In this document: one piece after another, positions 33,633-48,229 of the stretch | How the letters are laid out: every line of letters starts with the position of its first letter | How positions within the stretch are numbered: position 1 is the first letter of the stretch | DNA from: Verrucomicrobiota bacterium | GTDB lineage: Bacteria > Verrucomicrobiota > Verrucomicrobiia > Opitutales > Opitutaceae | Assembly (NCBI GenBank): GCA_023443455.1 | Contig: JAEZUE010000064.1 | Span: 1 to 57,164, forward strand | Length of the DNA stretch: 57,164 bases | Direction of reading: 5' to 3' | The notes under the pieces: model-generated | What the model was told of the DNA's origin: nothing | Seen by the model: the letters and a program-made list of their open reading frames with translations, nothing else | Database searches by the model: none | Translations under genes and position numbers: made by a program

Positions 33633-35801
33633 TCAGGTGCCCGTGGCGGCGAGAGCGGCTTTCACCTTTGCGGGTGTCATCGGCATGTCCCAGAGACGGG
33701 CTCCGGTGGCGTCGTGGATCGCGTTGGCGATGACCGCCCCCATCACGATGATCGCGGGCTCGCCGCCGCCCTGCGGGGGCTGGTCGTCGGCGTCGAGGAT
33801 GATCGTGTCCATCTTCGGCAACCACGAGAAGAGCGGGATCGCGTAGGTGTCGAAGTTGGTGTCCTGCAACACGCCGTTCGCGAAACGGACCCGCTCGGTC
33901 AACGCGTAGCCGAGGCCCATCGTGATGCAGCTTTCCATCTGCTGCTTCGCGCCGGCCGGATTGATCAACAGCCCCATCTCCTGCACGCACATCACGCGCT
34001 TCACGGTCACGTGCCCGGTCTCCCGGTCGACCGCGACCTCGGCGACCGTGGCGACATAGGTGCCGGCATCGAAACCGATCGCCACGCCCAGACCGCGACC
34101 GCTGACGCCCGCCTGGGGCTGCCAACCCCAGTGTTCGGCGACGCCCCTGAGCACCCGGATGGCGCGGGGATCCTTCAGGTTGCGCAGACGAAACTCGATC
34201 GGATCGGCGCCGGCGAGGCGGGCCAGTTCGTCGATCGACTGCTCGCGGCAGAAGGCGTTGGTGTTGCAACCGGGCGCGCGCCACGCGCCGACCCCGAACG
34301 GGTGGATCCCGGGCGGTCCCCAGAAGTCGCCCACGGCCGCGATCCGGTGGTCGGCCACGTCGTAGATCAGGTCGCCGCCACGGTCGCCGGCGAATTTCAC
34401 GGTGTAGTCCCAGAACGCGATGCGCCCCTCGGCATCGACGCCGGACTTCACGTGCACCACCGCGGCGGGGCGGAAGGTGTCGAGGAAGAATTCCTCCTCG
34501 CGTGTCCACATCAACATCACCGGGCAGCCGGCGAGCTTCGCGAGGCGCGCGGCCTCGGAGGCCTGCTGGTTGGAGGCCTTGCCGCCGAAACCGCCGCCGA
34601 CGAACGGCGTGATCACCCGCACCTGCTCCGGCGCGAAACCGAGCGTGCGGGCCACCTCCTCGCGCACGCCGAACGGGTTCTGCGTCGAGGCCCAGATCGT
34701 GGCGCGGTCGCCCTCGATCTGCGCGAGCGCGGTGTGCGTCTCCATCGCCGCGTGGGCGACGTAGGCGTTGCGGTAGGTGTGCTCGACGAGTTGCACCGCC
34801 CGCGTGCGGCCGTGGGCGAGGTCGCCGCCCTGTTTCACGGTGCGAGTCGGCTCCTTGCTCCGGTCGAGGTGGTCGAAGATGTTCTTGTGGTCGAGCGTCG
34901 AGGGCGACGGTGCCCATTCGGCGGAGACGAGGTTCAACGCGTCCTCGGCGACATCGGGCAACGCGTGCAGCACCGCGATGAAATCGCCGTCGCGCACGAC
35001 GCGCGCCCCCTCGACCTGCTCGGCGGCGGCGGTGTCGACTTTCCGCAGCTTCGCGCCGTGGGCGGGCGGGCGCAGGATGCGGGCGTACAACATGCCCGGG
35101 AGCCGAAGGTCGCCGGTGAACTTCGCCTCGCCGGTGACCTTCGCGCGGGAGTCGCGGCGCAGCAGCGGCTTGCCGACGATCTTGAACTCGGCGGGCTTCT
35201 TGAGGTCGGGGGTGGCGACGACCTTGCGCTCGATCCGGCGGCCCTTCGTGAGCTCGCCGTAACCGATCGTTTGTGACGGATCGGCGGTGTCGACAACCCT
35301 GCCGTCGACCGTGCGCAGCCGCTCGACCGGCACCGCCCACCGCTCGGCGGCGAGGGCGAGCAGCACCGCGCGCGCCTCGGCGGCGGCCTTGCGCCAGAGC
35401 ACGCCGAACGAGCGCGTGGTCAGCGAGCCCCAGGTGCCCTGGTCGAACGGGCACAGCTCGGTGTCGCCCATGACGATCTCGACGGCGTCGAGCGGGGCGT
35501 CGAGCTCGTCGGCGAGCATCTGCGGCAGCGAGGTGATCGGGCCCTGGCCCATCTCGATCTTGCCGGTGAAGCAGGTGATGCGGCCGTCCTCGGCGATGCT
35601 GAGGAAGGCGTTGAAATCCGTCGGCACCGTCGGGCGGGCGCGGAAGGTCGTCTGCGATTCGGACTCGGAGTCGGCGCGCAGCCGGGGCCCGAGTGCGACC
35701 CAGACCAGCAGGCCGGCGCCGCAGCGTTGGAGGAATTCGCGGCGGGTGGGCGGACGCATGCCGAAGGAGGCGATGCCGCCGATGGGTGTCTGGTTGTTCA
35801 T
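33633..35801 (-). CDS. Molybdenum hydroxylase large subunit, IorB-like
   Basis: 722-residue molybdopterin-binding subunit of the xanthine oxidase family, closest in style to isoquinoline 1-oxidoreductase beta. The N-terminus carries a twin-arginine-like signal (TRREFLQRCGAGLLVWVALG), so the complex is probably exported folded to the periplasm. Family landmarks: TGKIEMGQGPITSLPQMLADELD, FVGGGFGGK, WRAPGCNTNAFCREQSIDELA, and near the end PPQGGGEPAIIVMGAVIANAI with the catalytic Glu. It overlaps the iorA gene by four bases (ATGA) and has a rare good Shine-Dalgarno. Electrons probably leave through IorA's iron-sulfur clusters; the substrate, likely an N-heterocycle or aldehyde, is unknown. Confidence 0.9.
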   Translation of the reverse strand: MNNQTPIGGIASFGMRPPTRREFLQRCGAGLLVWVALGPRLRADSESESQTTFRARPTVPTDFNAFLSIAEDGRITCFTGKIEMGQGPITSLPQMLADELDAPLDAVEIVMGDTELCPFDQGTWGSLTTRSFGVLWRKAAAEARAVLLALAAERWAVPVERLRTVDGRVVDTADPSQTIGYGELTKGRRIERKVVATPDLKKPAEFKIVGKPLLRRDSRAKVTGEAKFTGDLRLPGMLYARILRPPAHGAKLRKVDTAAAEQVEGARVVRDGDFIAVLHALPDVAEDALNLVSAEWAPSPSTLDHKNIFDHLDRSKEPTRTVKQGGDLAHGRTRAVQLVEHTYRNAYVAHAAMETHTALAQIEGDRATIWASTQNPFGVREEVARTLGFAPEQVRVITPFVGGGFGGKASNQQASEAARLAKLAGCPVMLMWTREEEFFLDTFRPAAVVHVKSGVDAEGRIAFWDYTVKFAGDRGGDLIYDVADHRIAAVGDFWGPPGIHPFGVGAWRAPGCNTNAFCREQSIDELARLAGADPIEFRLRNLKDPRAIRVLRGVAEHWGWQPQAGVSGRGLGVAIGFDAGTYVATVAEVAVDRETGHVTVKRVMCVQEMGLLINPAGAKQQMESCITMGLGYALTERVRFANGVLQDTNFDTYAIPLFSWLPKMDTIILDADDQPPQGGGEPAIIVMGAVIANAIHDATGARLWDMPMTPAKVKAALAATGT

Positions 35802-36280
35802 GACGCAACTCCTTCCCGCATCGCGGCCGCGGCCTCGAGGATGGCATCGATGATGCGGACATGGGCGCCGCAGCGGCAGAGGTTGTCGTTCATCCCGGCG
35901 ACCACCTGCTCGCGGGTCGGCTCGGGGTTCCGGTTCAGCAGCGCGACCGCGGTGAGGATCATGCCGGGGGTGCAGAACCCGCATTGCAGGGCGTCGTGGG
36001 CGACGAACGCCTGCTGCACCGGATGGAGCACTCCGTCGATGGCGAGTCCTTCGATCGTGGTGACGTCGCGGCCGGCGGCGGTGCGGGCCGGTTCGGTGCA
36101 GGAGCGGTAGGCCTCGCCGTCGATGAGCACGGTGCAGGCGCCGCATTGGCTGATGCCGCAGCCGAACTTGGTGCCGGTGAGGCCGAGTTCGGTGCGCAGG
36201 AGCCAGAGCAGGGGGCGGTTGGGATCGACGGTGGCCTGCACCGGGCGTCCGTTGAGGCGGAAGGAGATGACTTCGGGCAT
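35798..36280 (-). CDS. Molybdenum hydroxylase 2Fe-2S subunit, IorA-like
   Basis: 160 residues with two [2Fe-2S] domains: the plant-ferredoxin-like cluster CGISQCGACTVLIDG...SC and the C-terminal helical cluster CGFC...CRC (QCGFCTPGMI and NDNLCRCG). This is the small subunit that passes electrons from the molybdenum site. It starts MPEVISFRLNGRPVQA at 36280 with no Shine-Dalgarno and is followed directly by the large-subunit gene. It diverges from xdhC across 234 bp, where shared promoters must lie. Confidence 0.94.
   Translation of the reverse strand: MPEVISFRLNGRPVQATVDPNRPLLWLLRTELGLTGTKFGCGISQCGACTVLIDGEAYRSCTEPARTAAGRDVTTIEGLAIDGVLHPVQQAFVAHDALQCGFCTPGMILTAVALLNRNPEPTREQVVAGMNDNLCRCGAHVRIIDAILEAAAAMREGVAS
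35809..35814 (-). promoter_or_regulatory. Shine-Dalgarno of the iorB-like gene
   Basis: AAGGAG lies seven bases before the ATG at 35801, inside the end of the iorA gene. It is one of the few canonical ribosome sites in the window and supports this start, coupled to iorA. Confidence 0.75.
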
Positions 36281-36514
36281 GGGTGTGGTCGGGGTTTGAA
36301 CGACACGAGCCTGGGCGGGCCGGCGGATCGGAGGGATCGCCGCGGAGGCGGGGCAAAGTTTGTCCGGAGTGCGGTGCGGTCAAGTGGCAGGGCATCGCCG
36401 GCACCGGGCGACATGGCACTTCAATGCAGCCGGCGGGCGGGCGTCGGTTTTCGCAATGGCCACGGGCCGAGCTGGTGCGCTACGTTGTGCGGCATCCCCA
36501 ATCGCTCCAACGCC

Positions 36515-37507
36515 ATGTCCGAAATCGCTGCCATCGTGGAAGCTCTGTGCATGAACCGTGGAGGACCGGCCGCGCTGGCCACGCTGGTCGCCGTCGAGGG
36601 CTCGTCGTATCGGCGAGCGGGCGCGCGGTTGCTGGTGCGGGCCGACGGCACGTCGCTGGGCTCGATCAGCGGCGGCTGCCTCGAGGAGGATCTGAAGGAG
36701 CGGGCGAGCACGGTGATCGCCCGGGGCGGGGCGGAGCTGGTGACCTACGACACGACCGCCGAGAACGATCTGGTCTGGGGCGTGGGGCTGGGTTGCCAGG
36801 GTGTGGTCAAAATTCTCGTCGAAGTGGTTCCGGTGGGCGTGCCCTCGTGGGCCGAGACGGTGCGGGCGAACCTCGCGGCGCGCCGCCCGACGGATTTGGC
36901 GGTGGTGCATGGCGGTGCCGATACGTTGGGCACACTGCTGGGCGCCGCGGCGCCGCGCGACGAAGCGGCGGAGGTGTTTCGGCAAACGATCCCGGCGGCG
37001 CCGGCGCTGGTGGTGTTCGGTGCCGGCAACGATGCCCGGCCGTTGGTCGCGTTTGCCGCGGCGCTCGGGTGGCACGTGTCGGTGGCCGATTCGCGCGCGA
37101 CGTACGCCACGGCGGAGCGTTTTCCCGAGGCGGCGGCGGTGCGGGTGGCGCCCGCGGCCGGGCAGCCCGCGCTGGTCGTTGCGGATGCCGCGAGTCATGT
37201 GGTCGTGATGACACATCGGTATCGCGACGACCTCGCGCTGCTGCGCGAGTTGCTGCCGCGACCGCTCGCGTATCTCGGCCTGCTGGGGCCGAGAAAACGG
37301 ACCGAGCGCTTGTTGGCCGAACTCGCGAGGGAGGGTTTCTCGCCGGACGAAAGCATGCTCGCGAAACTGCATGCACCGGTGGGGCTGGATCTCGGCGGCG
37401 ACGGGCCGGAGGCGGTGGCGCTGGCGATCGTCGCGGAACTGCAGGCGGTGCGCAGCAGCCGGACGGGAGGAAATCTGAAGCATCGCGCGGGGCCGATCCA
37501 TGGTTGA
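36515..37507 (+). CDS. xdhC: XdhC/CoxI-family molybdenum cofactor maturation protein
   Basis: 330 residues. The N-terminal XdhC/CoxI domain has TLVAVEGSSYRRAGARLLV and GSISGGCLEEDL; the C-terminal Rossmann domain has LVVFGAGNDARPLVAFAAALGWHVSVADSR. XdhC-type proteins bind molybdenum cofactor, promote its sulfuration and deliver it to hydroxylases such as the one encoded divergently at 33633-36280. The ATG at 36515 begins MSEIAAIVEALCMNRG. It overlaps mocA by eight bases, so the two form one unit. Confidence 0.92.
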   Translation: MSEIAAIVEALCMNRGGPAALATLVAVEGSSYRRAGARLLVRADGTSLGSISGGCLEEDLKERASTVIARGGAELVTYDTTAENDLVWGVGLGCQGVVKILVEVVPVGVPSWAETVRANLAARRPTDLAVVHGGADTLGTLLGAAAPRDEAAEVFRQTIPAAPALVVFGAGNDARPLVAFAAALGWHVSVADSRATYATAERFPEAAAVRVAPAAGQPALVVADAASHVVVMTHRYRDDLALLRELLPRPLAYLGLLGPRKRTERLLAELAREGFSPDESMLAKLHAPVGLDLGGDGPEAVALAIVAELQAVRSSRTGGNLKHRAGPIHG

Positions 37508-38102
37508 GCCGGAGCCCATCGCGTTGGTCGTATTGGCAGCGGGCGCGTCGCAACGCATGGGGCGCGCGAAGCAGCTGCTGCCGGTGGGCGGCGAAGCGTT
37601 GGTCCGGCGGGTGGTGCGCCGGTTGACCGAAGGTTTTGCCGGCGAGGTGGTCGTGGTGCTCGGCGCGAACGCGGAGGCGGTGCGCACAGCGCTCGACGGA
37701 CTGCCGCTTCGCGTGGTGGTTAACGACGCGTGGGCCGAAGGCATGGGCTCCTCGTTGCGCTGCGGCGTGGCGGCCGCTCTGGCGGGCGGAAATCGCCTCT
37801 CGGCGGTGGTCGTCGCTCTCGGCGACCAACCGACGATCCGCGGTGCGCACCTCGCGCGGCTGTGCGAGGAGTGGCGCGGGACCGGCCGGCCCGTGGTGGC
37901 GTCGGAAAGCGGCGGTGTGTTGATGCCTCCAGTACTGTTCGCCGCGGCCTATTTCCCGAAACTGCTGGAGCTGGCCGGCGATGCGGGCGCGCGGGCTCTG
38001 CTGCGGAGCGCGGGTGAGGACCTGGCGGTGGTGCCGGCCGGGCCGATGACCGACCTGGATACGCCGGAGGACTATGCGGCCTATCTGCGGGAGAATCCGT
38101 AG
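37500..38102 (+). CDS. mocA: Molybdenum cofactor cytidylyltransferase, MocA-like
   Basis: 200 residues of the MobA-like NTP transferase fold: VVLAAGASQRMGRAKQLLPV is the nucleotide-binding loop with its conserved Lys, and VVALGDQPTIRGAHL carries the metal-binding Asp. MocA-type enzymes attach CMP to molybdopterin, giving the MCD form that bacterial xanthine-oxidase-type hydroxylases use. This fits the neighbouring iorAB and xdhC genes. NTDLDTPEDY-like ending (MTDLDTPEDYAAYL) is also typical. It could be a MobA-like enzyme of other specificity, but context favours MocA. Confidence 0.9.
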   Translation: MVEPEPIALVVLAAGASQRMGRAKQLLPVGGEALVRRVVRRLTEGFAGEVVVVLGANAEAVRTALDGLPLRVVVNDAWAEGMGSSLRCGVAAALAGGNRLSAVVVALGDQPTIRGAHLARLCEEWRGTGRPVVASESGGVLMPPVLFAAAYFPKLLELAGDAGARALLRSAGEDLAVVPAGPMTDLDTPEDYAAYLRENP

Positions 38103-38144
38103 TCGGGGGGCGAGGGGGGCTGATTGGTCCGAGATCGGAAGGTC

Positions 38145-38210
38145 GTGGTGCAGGCGTCCCTGCCTGCGGGGCCCGAGATCGCAGGCACGGAGGCCTGCGC
38201 CACGCTCTGG
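38145..38210. repeat. Pair of facing hairpin cassettes, family D
   Basis: One copy on the minus strand (CCGCAGGCAGGGACGCCTGC then ACCACG) and one on the plus strand at 38176-38206 (ATCGCAGGC-ACGGA-GGCCTG then CGCCACG). Both match the cassettes at about 4334 and 4516. The pair lies in the gap between mocA and the convergent beta-helix gene, and may act as a bidirectional terminator-like structure. Confidence 0.75.
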
Positions 38211-38270
38211 CGTGCTCAATTGCGTGTCGGAGGTTCGGCGACGAGGTTCGACCTCACGGCGAGCGTTCGG

Positions 38271-39896
38271 CTACGGCGTGGGCGTCGGCGCAGTCTTCTG
38301 CGGCGGGTCGACGGGGGTGTTGTTGAGGGTGTTGCCGGAGATCTTCGACGGGCGGTCGCTGATGAGGAAAAGGAGCGGTTTGGTCGGGGCTACGATCTTG
38401 TTGTTTCGCAGGATCAACTCGCCGGGGGCGTCGAGCTTCTGGGCGTGGATGTCGGTGCCGGTGTCGAAGAGGGTGAGCTTACCGCCTGTCACCACGATCT
38501 GGTTATCCTCGATGCGCAGGTCGCCGCAGGAGCGGCCGACGACGATCGCGCTGCCGAGCGCGGAGGGCACGTGCAGTTGGGAGTGTTCGAGGGCGCCCCG
38601 GAACGCGAACTCGGAAAAGACCACGTTGGTCGAAATGAAGGTGCAGCGGGTGAACGTGAGGTCGCTGAACGAGCGCGCGATCTGCATCGGGGCCGGGGCG
38701 GTGCTGCGGAACGTGCAGCGCGTGAAGGTGGCGAAGCGGCCGCCGTCGCCATCGAGCGTGAGGCCGCCACCGGGCGTGGTGGCGTCGGGCTGGCGGACGA
38801 AGTCGCAGTCGACGAACGTGGCTTCGTAGCTGTTGGAAAGGTTGAGCGCCTTGCGTCGGCCGAAGACGCGCAGGCCCTGGGCGGAGAAGTCGCGCGTGGA
38901 GCGGGTGAGGCGGATGATGGCGCGCGATTTCGCGATTTTCGTGCCGGCCGGGAAGACGGTGCCGGGGGCTGGGTTGCCTCGGCCGGGATTGCGGAGGACG
39001 GCTCCCGCGGATTCGGAACGCATGATCTCGAGTAGCGCTTCGCCCACGGTGATCGCGCCGGATCTGGGCAATTCGAAGAATCCTTCGCCGGTCTTCAGTC
39101 GAACCGTCACGGTCTTGCCGGGCGAAGGAAGGGTGAACGGCTCGGCGGTTTCCGCGGCCCAGTTGAGCGAGGCGAGCGTGTAGTCGCGAGACAGTGGATG
39201 CTTGAAGACGATGCCGCCGTCGTCGGAGGTGGTGGCGACTTCGTTGAACTCGCCGTAGTCCTGGTCGAAACGGCAGGCGCCGTTGCGGATGAAGACGAGG
39301 TCGCCGGGGGCGAGGTCGGCGGCGCGGGCGGGTTCGCGCAGGCGAAGACTTCCGGAGCCGGCGGCACCGCTGTCGGGGGCGAACGGGTACTCGTGGTCGA
39401 CGCCGGTCAGCCAGCCGACGTGTCGGTACGGAGCGAGTACGAGGCCTTCGTCGAGTTTCGGTCCGGTCGATATCATGGTGTCGCGCATGCCGGCGCCGAG
39501 CAGGCGCACATGGTCGCGGTCGATGCGCCAACCATGGGCGGTGGCGACGTAGCGGCCCGGCGGGATGCGAATCGTGCCGCCCTCGGGCGGAAGCGAGCGC
39601 AGGGCGTGTTGGAAGACGACCTCGTCGACGCTCCAGTCGAGCGAGGTCACGAAGGGATAGTCCTTCTGGATGTCGCGAAGATTCTTGTACCGTTTTTGCG
39701 CGATCCACTCGCTGACCGGGTGCGGGCGGTTGTCGCCGATGGCGCCGAGGGTGCGGAGATTGAGCTCGGTAGCCGGTGTATCGGAGGTGGGCGAAGTGGT
39801 CTCGGTGGCCGAAGTGGACGGTCCAGGGGGCGGAACTGGCGCCGCCTGCAGTGCGGTTGAAAGGATCAGGACCGGGAGGAGGAGTCGCGGGCGCAC
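38271..39896 (-). CDS. Secreted right-handed beta-helix protein, pectate-lyase-superfamily fold
   Basis: About 541 residues. The GTG at 39896 gives a clean signal peptide (RPRLLLPVLILSTALQAA). The mature protein starts LNLRTLGAIGDNRPHPVSEW and continues to a segment reading ALRSLPPEGGTIRIPPGRYV, the N-cap typical of pectate-lyase-3/glycoside-hydrolase-28-like beta helices. Further on, short repeats such as FTRCTFRSTAPAPMQ, LTFTRCTFISTNVVF and LRIEDNQIVV form the helix coils. The family includes polysaccharide lyases and hydrolases as well as adhesins; I see no certain catalytic site. The frame is open upstream to 40031, but that part is encoded by 19-bp tandem repeats, so it was not taken as coding. 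Confidence 0.75.
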   Translation of the reverse strand: MRPRLLLPVLILSTALQAAPVPPPGPSTSATETTSPTSDTPATELNLRTLGAIGDNRPHPVSEWIAQKRYKNLRDIQKDYPFVTSLDWSVDEVVFQHALRSLPPEGGTIRIPPGRYVATAHGWRIDRDHVRLLGAGMRDTMISTGPKLDEGLVLAPYRHVGWLTGVDHEYPFAPDSGAAGSGSLRLREPARAADLAPGDLVFIRNGACRFDQDYGEFNEVATTSDDGGIVFKHPLSRDYTLASLNWAAETAEPFTLPSPGKTVTVRLKTGEGFFELPRSGAITVGEALLEIMRSESAGAVLRNPGRGNPAPGTVFPAGTKIAKSRAIIRLTRSTRDFSAQGLRVFGRRKALNLSNSYEATFVDCDFVRQPDATTPGGGLTLDGDGGRFATFTRCTFRSTAPAPMQIARSFSDLTFTRCTFISTNVVFSEFAFRGALEHSQLHVPSALGSAIVVGRSCGDLRIEDNQIVVTGGKLTLFDTGTDIHAQKLDAPGELILRNNKIVAPTKPLLFLISDRPSKISGNTLNNTPVDPPQKTAPTPTP

Positions 39897-39991
39897 GGTG
39901 GCCAAGGGAAGCAGGAGTCTCAGCAGGGGCAAGAGCACGGGTAGGGCTGTGAGGTGAATACAACCGCTGATGTCGACCGAGAGGGCCGGCT

Positions 39992-40086
39992 GTGGTTGAG
40001 GTGGACGGCCGTGGTTGAGATGGGCGGCCATGGTTGAGATGGACGGCTGTGGTTAAGGTGGACGGCCGTGGTTGAGATGGGCGGCC
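39992..40086. repeat. Five tandem 19-bp repeats
   Basis: Five near-identical units of the form GTGGTTGAGRTGGRCGGCC at 39992, 40011, 40030, 40049 and 40068, running straight into a hairpin cassette. They lie about 100 bp upstream of the beta-helix gene's preferred start, partly in a frame that stays open into it. Copy number may vary between strains. Confidence 0.9.
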
Positions 40087-40570
40087 ATGGCGCGGGATTC
40101 ATCCCGCGATGGCAGGCGCGAGCGAGAGCGGTGATTGGCGTCATCTTTCAAGTCGAACACCGCGGCCTGAAGGCCGCGCCACGGCGAAGGGGAAGTGCGC
40201 GAAACCGCAGCGGGAAAGGGGCCTGGGCGCCGCGGCGACAACGACCTCCGGTGTCGCTCGAGATGGACGGCCGTGGCGCGGGATTCATCCCGCGATGGCA
40301 GGCGCGAGCGGGAGCGGTGACTGGCGTCATCTTTTAAGTCGAACACCGCGGCCTGAAGGCCGCGCCACGGCGAGGGGGAAGTGCGCGAAACCGCAGCGGG
40401 AAAGAGGCCTAGGCGCCGAGGCGACAACGACCTCGGGCGTCGGTCGAGATGGACGGCCGTGGCGCGGGATTCATCCCGCGATGTCCGGCGCGAGAGCGGT
40501 GACTGGTGTCGTCTTTCAAGTCGAGCACCGCGGCCTGAAGGCCGCGCCACGGCGAAGGGGGAAGTGAGCG
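40076..40570. repeat. Tandem repeat, about 185-bp unit, 2.7 copies
   Basis: Units begin near 40076, 40261 and 40447. Each holds two hairpin cassettes: one on the minus strand (ATCGCGGGAT-GA-ATCCC then GCGCCACGG) and one on the plus strand (CACCGCGGCCT-GA-AGGCC then GCGCCACGG), joined by GGTGAYTGGYGTC and followed by a GAAACCGCAGCGGGAAA stretch. The third copy is cut short. No gene lies between 40087 and 40638. Confidence 0.92.
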
Positions 40571-40638
40571 AGAATGCAGCGCGATTTAGCTCTCGGGGCA
40601 AAGCGGTGGCGCGGGGGCTTGTTCGCAAGGGACCATGG

Positions 40639-46968
<6,330 letters not shown>

Positions 46969-47062
46969 GCGGGGAGCGCGCAGGGTTAGGCATCGCGGCG
47001 CGACGCGCAACCCACCGGCGGGCGGAATCGAAGATCAGTAGGCGCGCTGCGGGAGGCGCCGA

Positions 47063-48190
47063 TCAGGATTCGGCGCGGAGCCGTTCGAACAACGCGAGGT
47101 AGGCCTCGACCTGGCGGTCCGGGTTGAAGCGAGCCCGCGCCCAAACCTGTGCGGCGGCGGCCATGGCGGCGCGTTGGGGCGGGCAGGCGAGCAGCTCGGT
47201 CAGCGCGGCGCCAAACGCGGTGCGGTCGCCCGCCGGCACGAGCCGGCCGGTGGTGCCGTCGAGGAAGGTCTCGCCGACGCCGTCGGTGTCGTGCGCGATG
47301 ACCGGCAGGCCGGCGCATTGGGCCTCGACGAGGAAATTGGGCAACGACTCGAAGCCCGGTTGCGAGGCGAGGGCAGCGATGCTCGCGCGGCGGTAGAACC
47401 CGGCGGGGTTGGCCTGCCAACCATGGAAGAGCACGCGGTCGGCGATGCCGGCCTCGGCGGCGGCGCGTTCGCAGGCGGGGCGCTCCGGGCCGTCGCCGAC
47501 GAACTCGAGGCGCCAAGGCAGGTAGCGCGGAAGGCCGGCGCAGGCCGCGACGAGTTCGCGTTGGCCTTTGCCACGGCGGAACTGGGCGACGTTGAGGATG
47601 ACCGGTGGCTCGGCCGGAGCAGGGACGAGCGTGAGCAGCTCGGGGAAGAGCAGGGCGTTGGGGATGACCGAGCAGCGCTCCGCGGCATCGAAACGCTGGC
47701 GCGTTCCGCTACGAATAGAGACGGCATCGAAACGCTGGTGCGTTCCGCCACAGAGCGAATCGGCGTGCGTGCGGCGCGCGAACTCCGAGTTGGCGACGCT
47801 GTGGCGGACCTCGGTCAGCGAGCGCCGGAAGGCCGTCGGCAGGGCTTTGCCGGTGCGCAGCGTGGCGATGACGGCCGCGCGCGGCAGGGCGCGTTGGAGT
47901 TGGCCGGCGCGGCTGTTGGCCATGCGGCCCATGCAGAGCACGATGTCCGGGGCAAGCGTGCGCGCAGCCTGCATCAGACGCGGTGCGAACCAGTCGAGTC
48001 CGAGGTCGAAGGGCTGGAGCGTGCGGTGCGCGACGTTGGTGCCGGCCAGCTCGCCCGCGAGGGTGCCGCCCGGGCGGAAGGTGAGCAGCGTGACCGCGTG
48101 GCCGCGGGCCACGAAAGCGCGGGCGAGGAATACGGTCTGCCGCTCGGTGCCGCCGCCGCGCAGCCAGTCTTGGACGAGGAGAATTTTCAT
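47063..48190 (-). CDS. GT4-type glycosyltransferase (375 aa)
   Basis: Begins MKILLVQDWLRGGGTERQTV, the donor-side start typical of family 4 glycosyltransferases, and contains VILNVAQFRRGKGQRELV, LEFVGDGPERPACE and the ESLPNFLVE motif (Glu-x7-Glu) of the nucleotide-sugar site. It probably transfers a sugar in lipopolysaccharide or surface polysaccharide synthesis; donor and acceptor are unknown. Between THADSLCGG and RCSVIPNALL are two copies of a QRFDA-like repeat encoded by hairpin cassettes, in the inter-domain region. The ATG at 48190 starts 39 bp from the divergent membrane-protein gene. Confidence 0.88.
   Translation of the reverse strand: MKILLVQDWLRGGGTERQTVFLARAFVARGHAVTLLTFRPGGTLAGELAGTNVAHRTLQPFDLGLDWFAPRLMQAARTLAPDIVLCMGRMANSRAGQLQRALPRAAVIATLRTGKALPTAFRRSLTEVRHSVANSEFARRTHADSLCGGTHQRFDAVSIRSGTRQRFDAAERCSVIPNALLFPELLTLVPAPAEPPVILNVAQFRRGKGQRELVAACAGLPRYLPWRLEFVGDGPERPACERAAAEAGIADRVLFHGWQANPAGFYRRASIAALASQPGFESLPNFLVEAQCAGLPVIAHDTDGVGETFLDGTTGRLVPAGDRTAFGAALTELLACPPQRAAMAAAAQVWARARFNPDRQVEAYLALFERLRAES
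47685..47757 (-). repeat. Two hairpin cassettes inside the glycosyltransferase gene
   Basis: Copies at 47685-47713 and 47728-47757 read ATCGAAACGC-TGGC-GCGTT then CCGCTACG, and ATCGAAACGC-TGGT-GCGTT then CCGCCACA. The borders match the ATCG...GCCAC pattern of family A, but the stem sequence is different. They encode TRQRFDA and THQRFDA. Confidence 0.85.
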
Positions 48191-48229
48191 TGCTCCGCGG
48201 GGGTGGGGAACGAGAGTCGCCCGACGACG

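Noticed and set aside
29289..35276. Plus-strand open frame of about 2000 codons across dnaE and iorB
   Set aside because: It is the complement of dnaE and iorB, whose motifs are unmistakable; the translation is low-complexity Gly/Val/Asp/Glu with no domain.
39992..40570. CRISPR array
   Set aside because: Units follow one another directly without unique spacers, repeat lengths (19 and about 185 bp) are wrong, and no cas gene is present.
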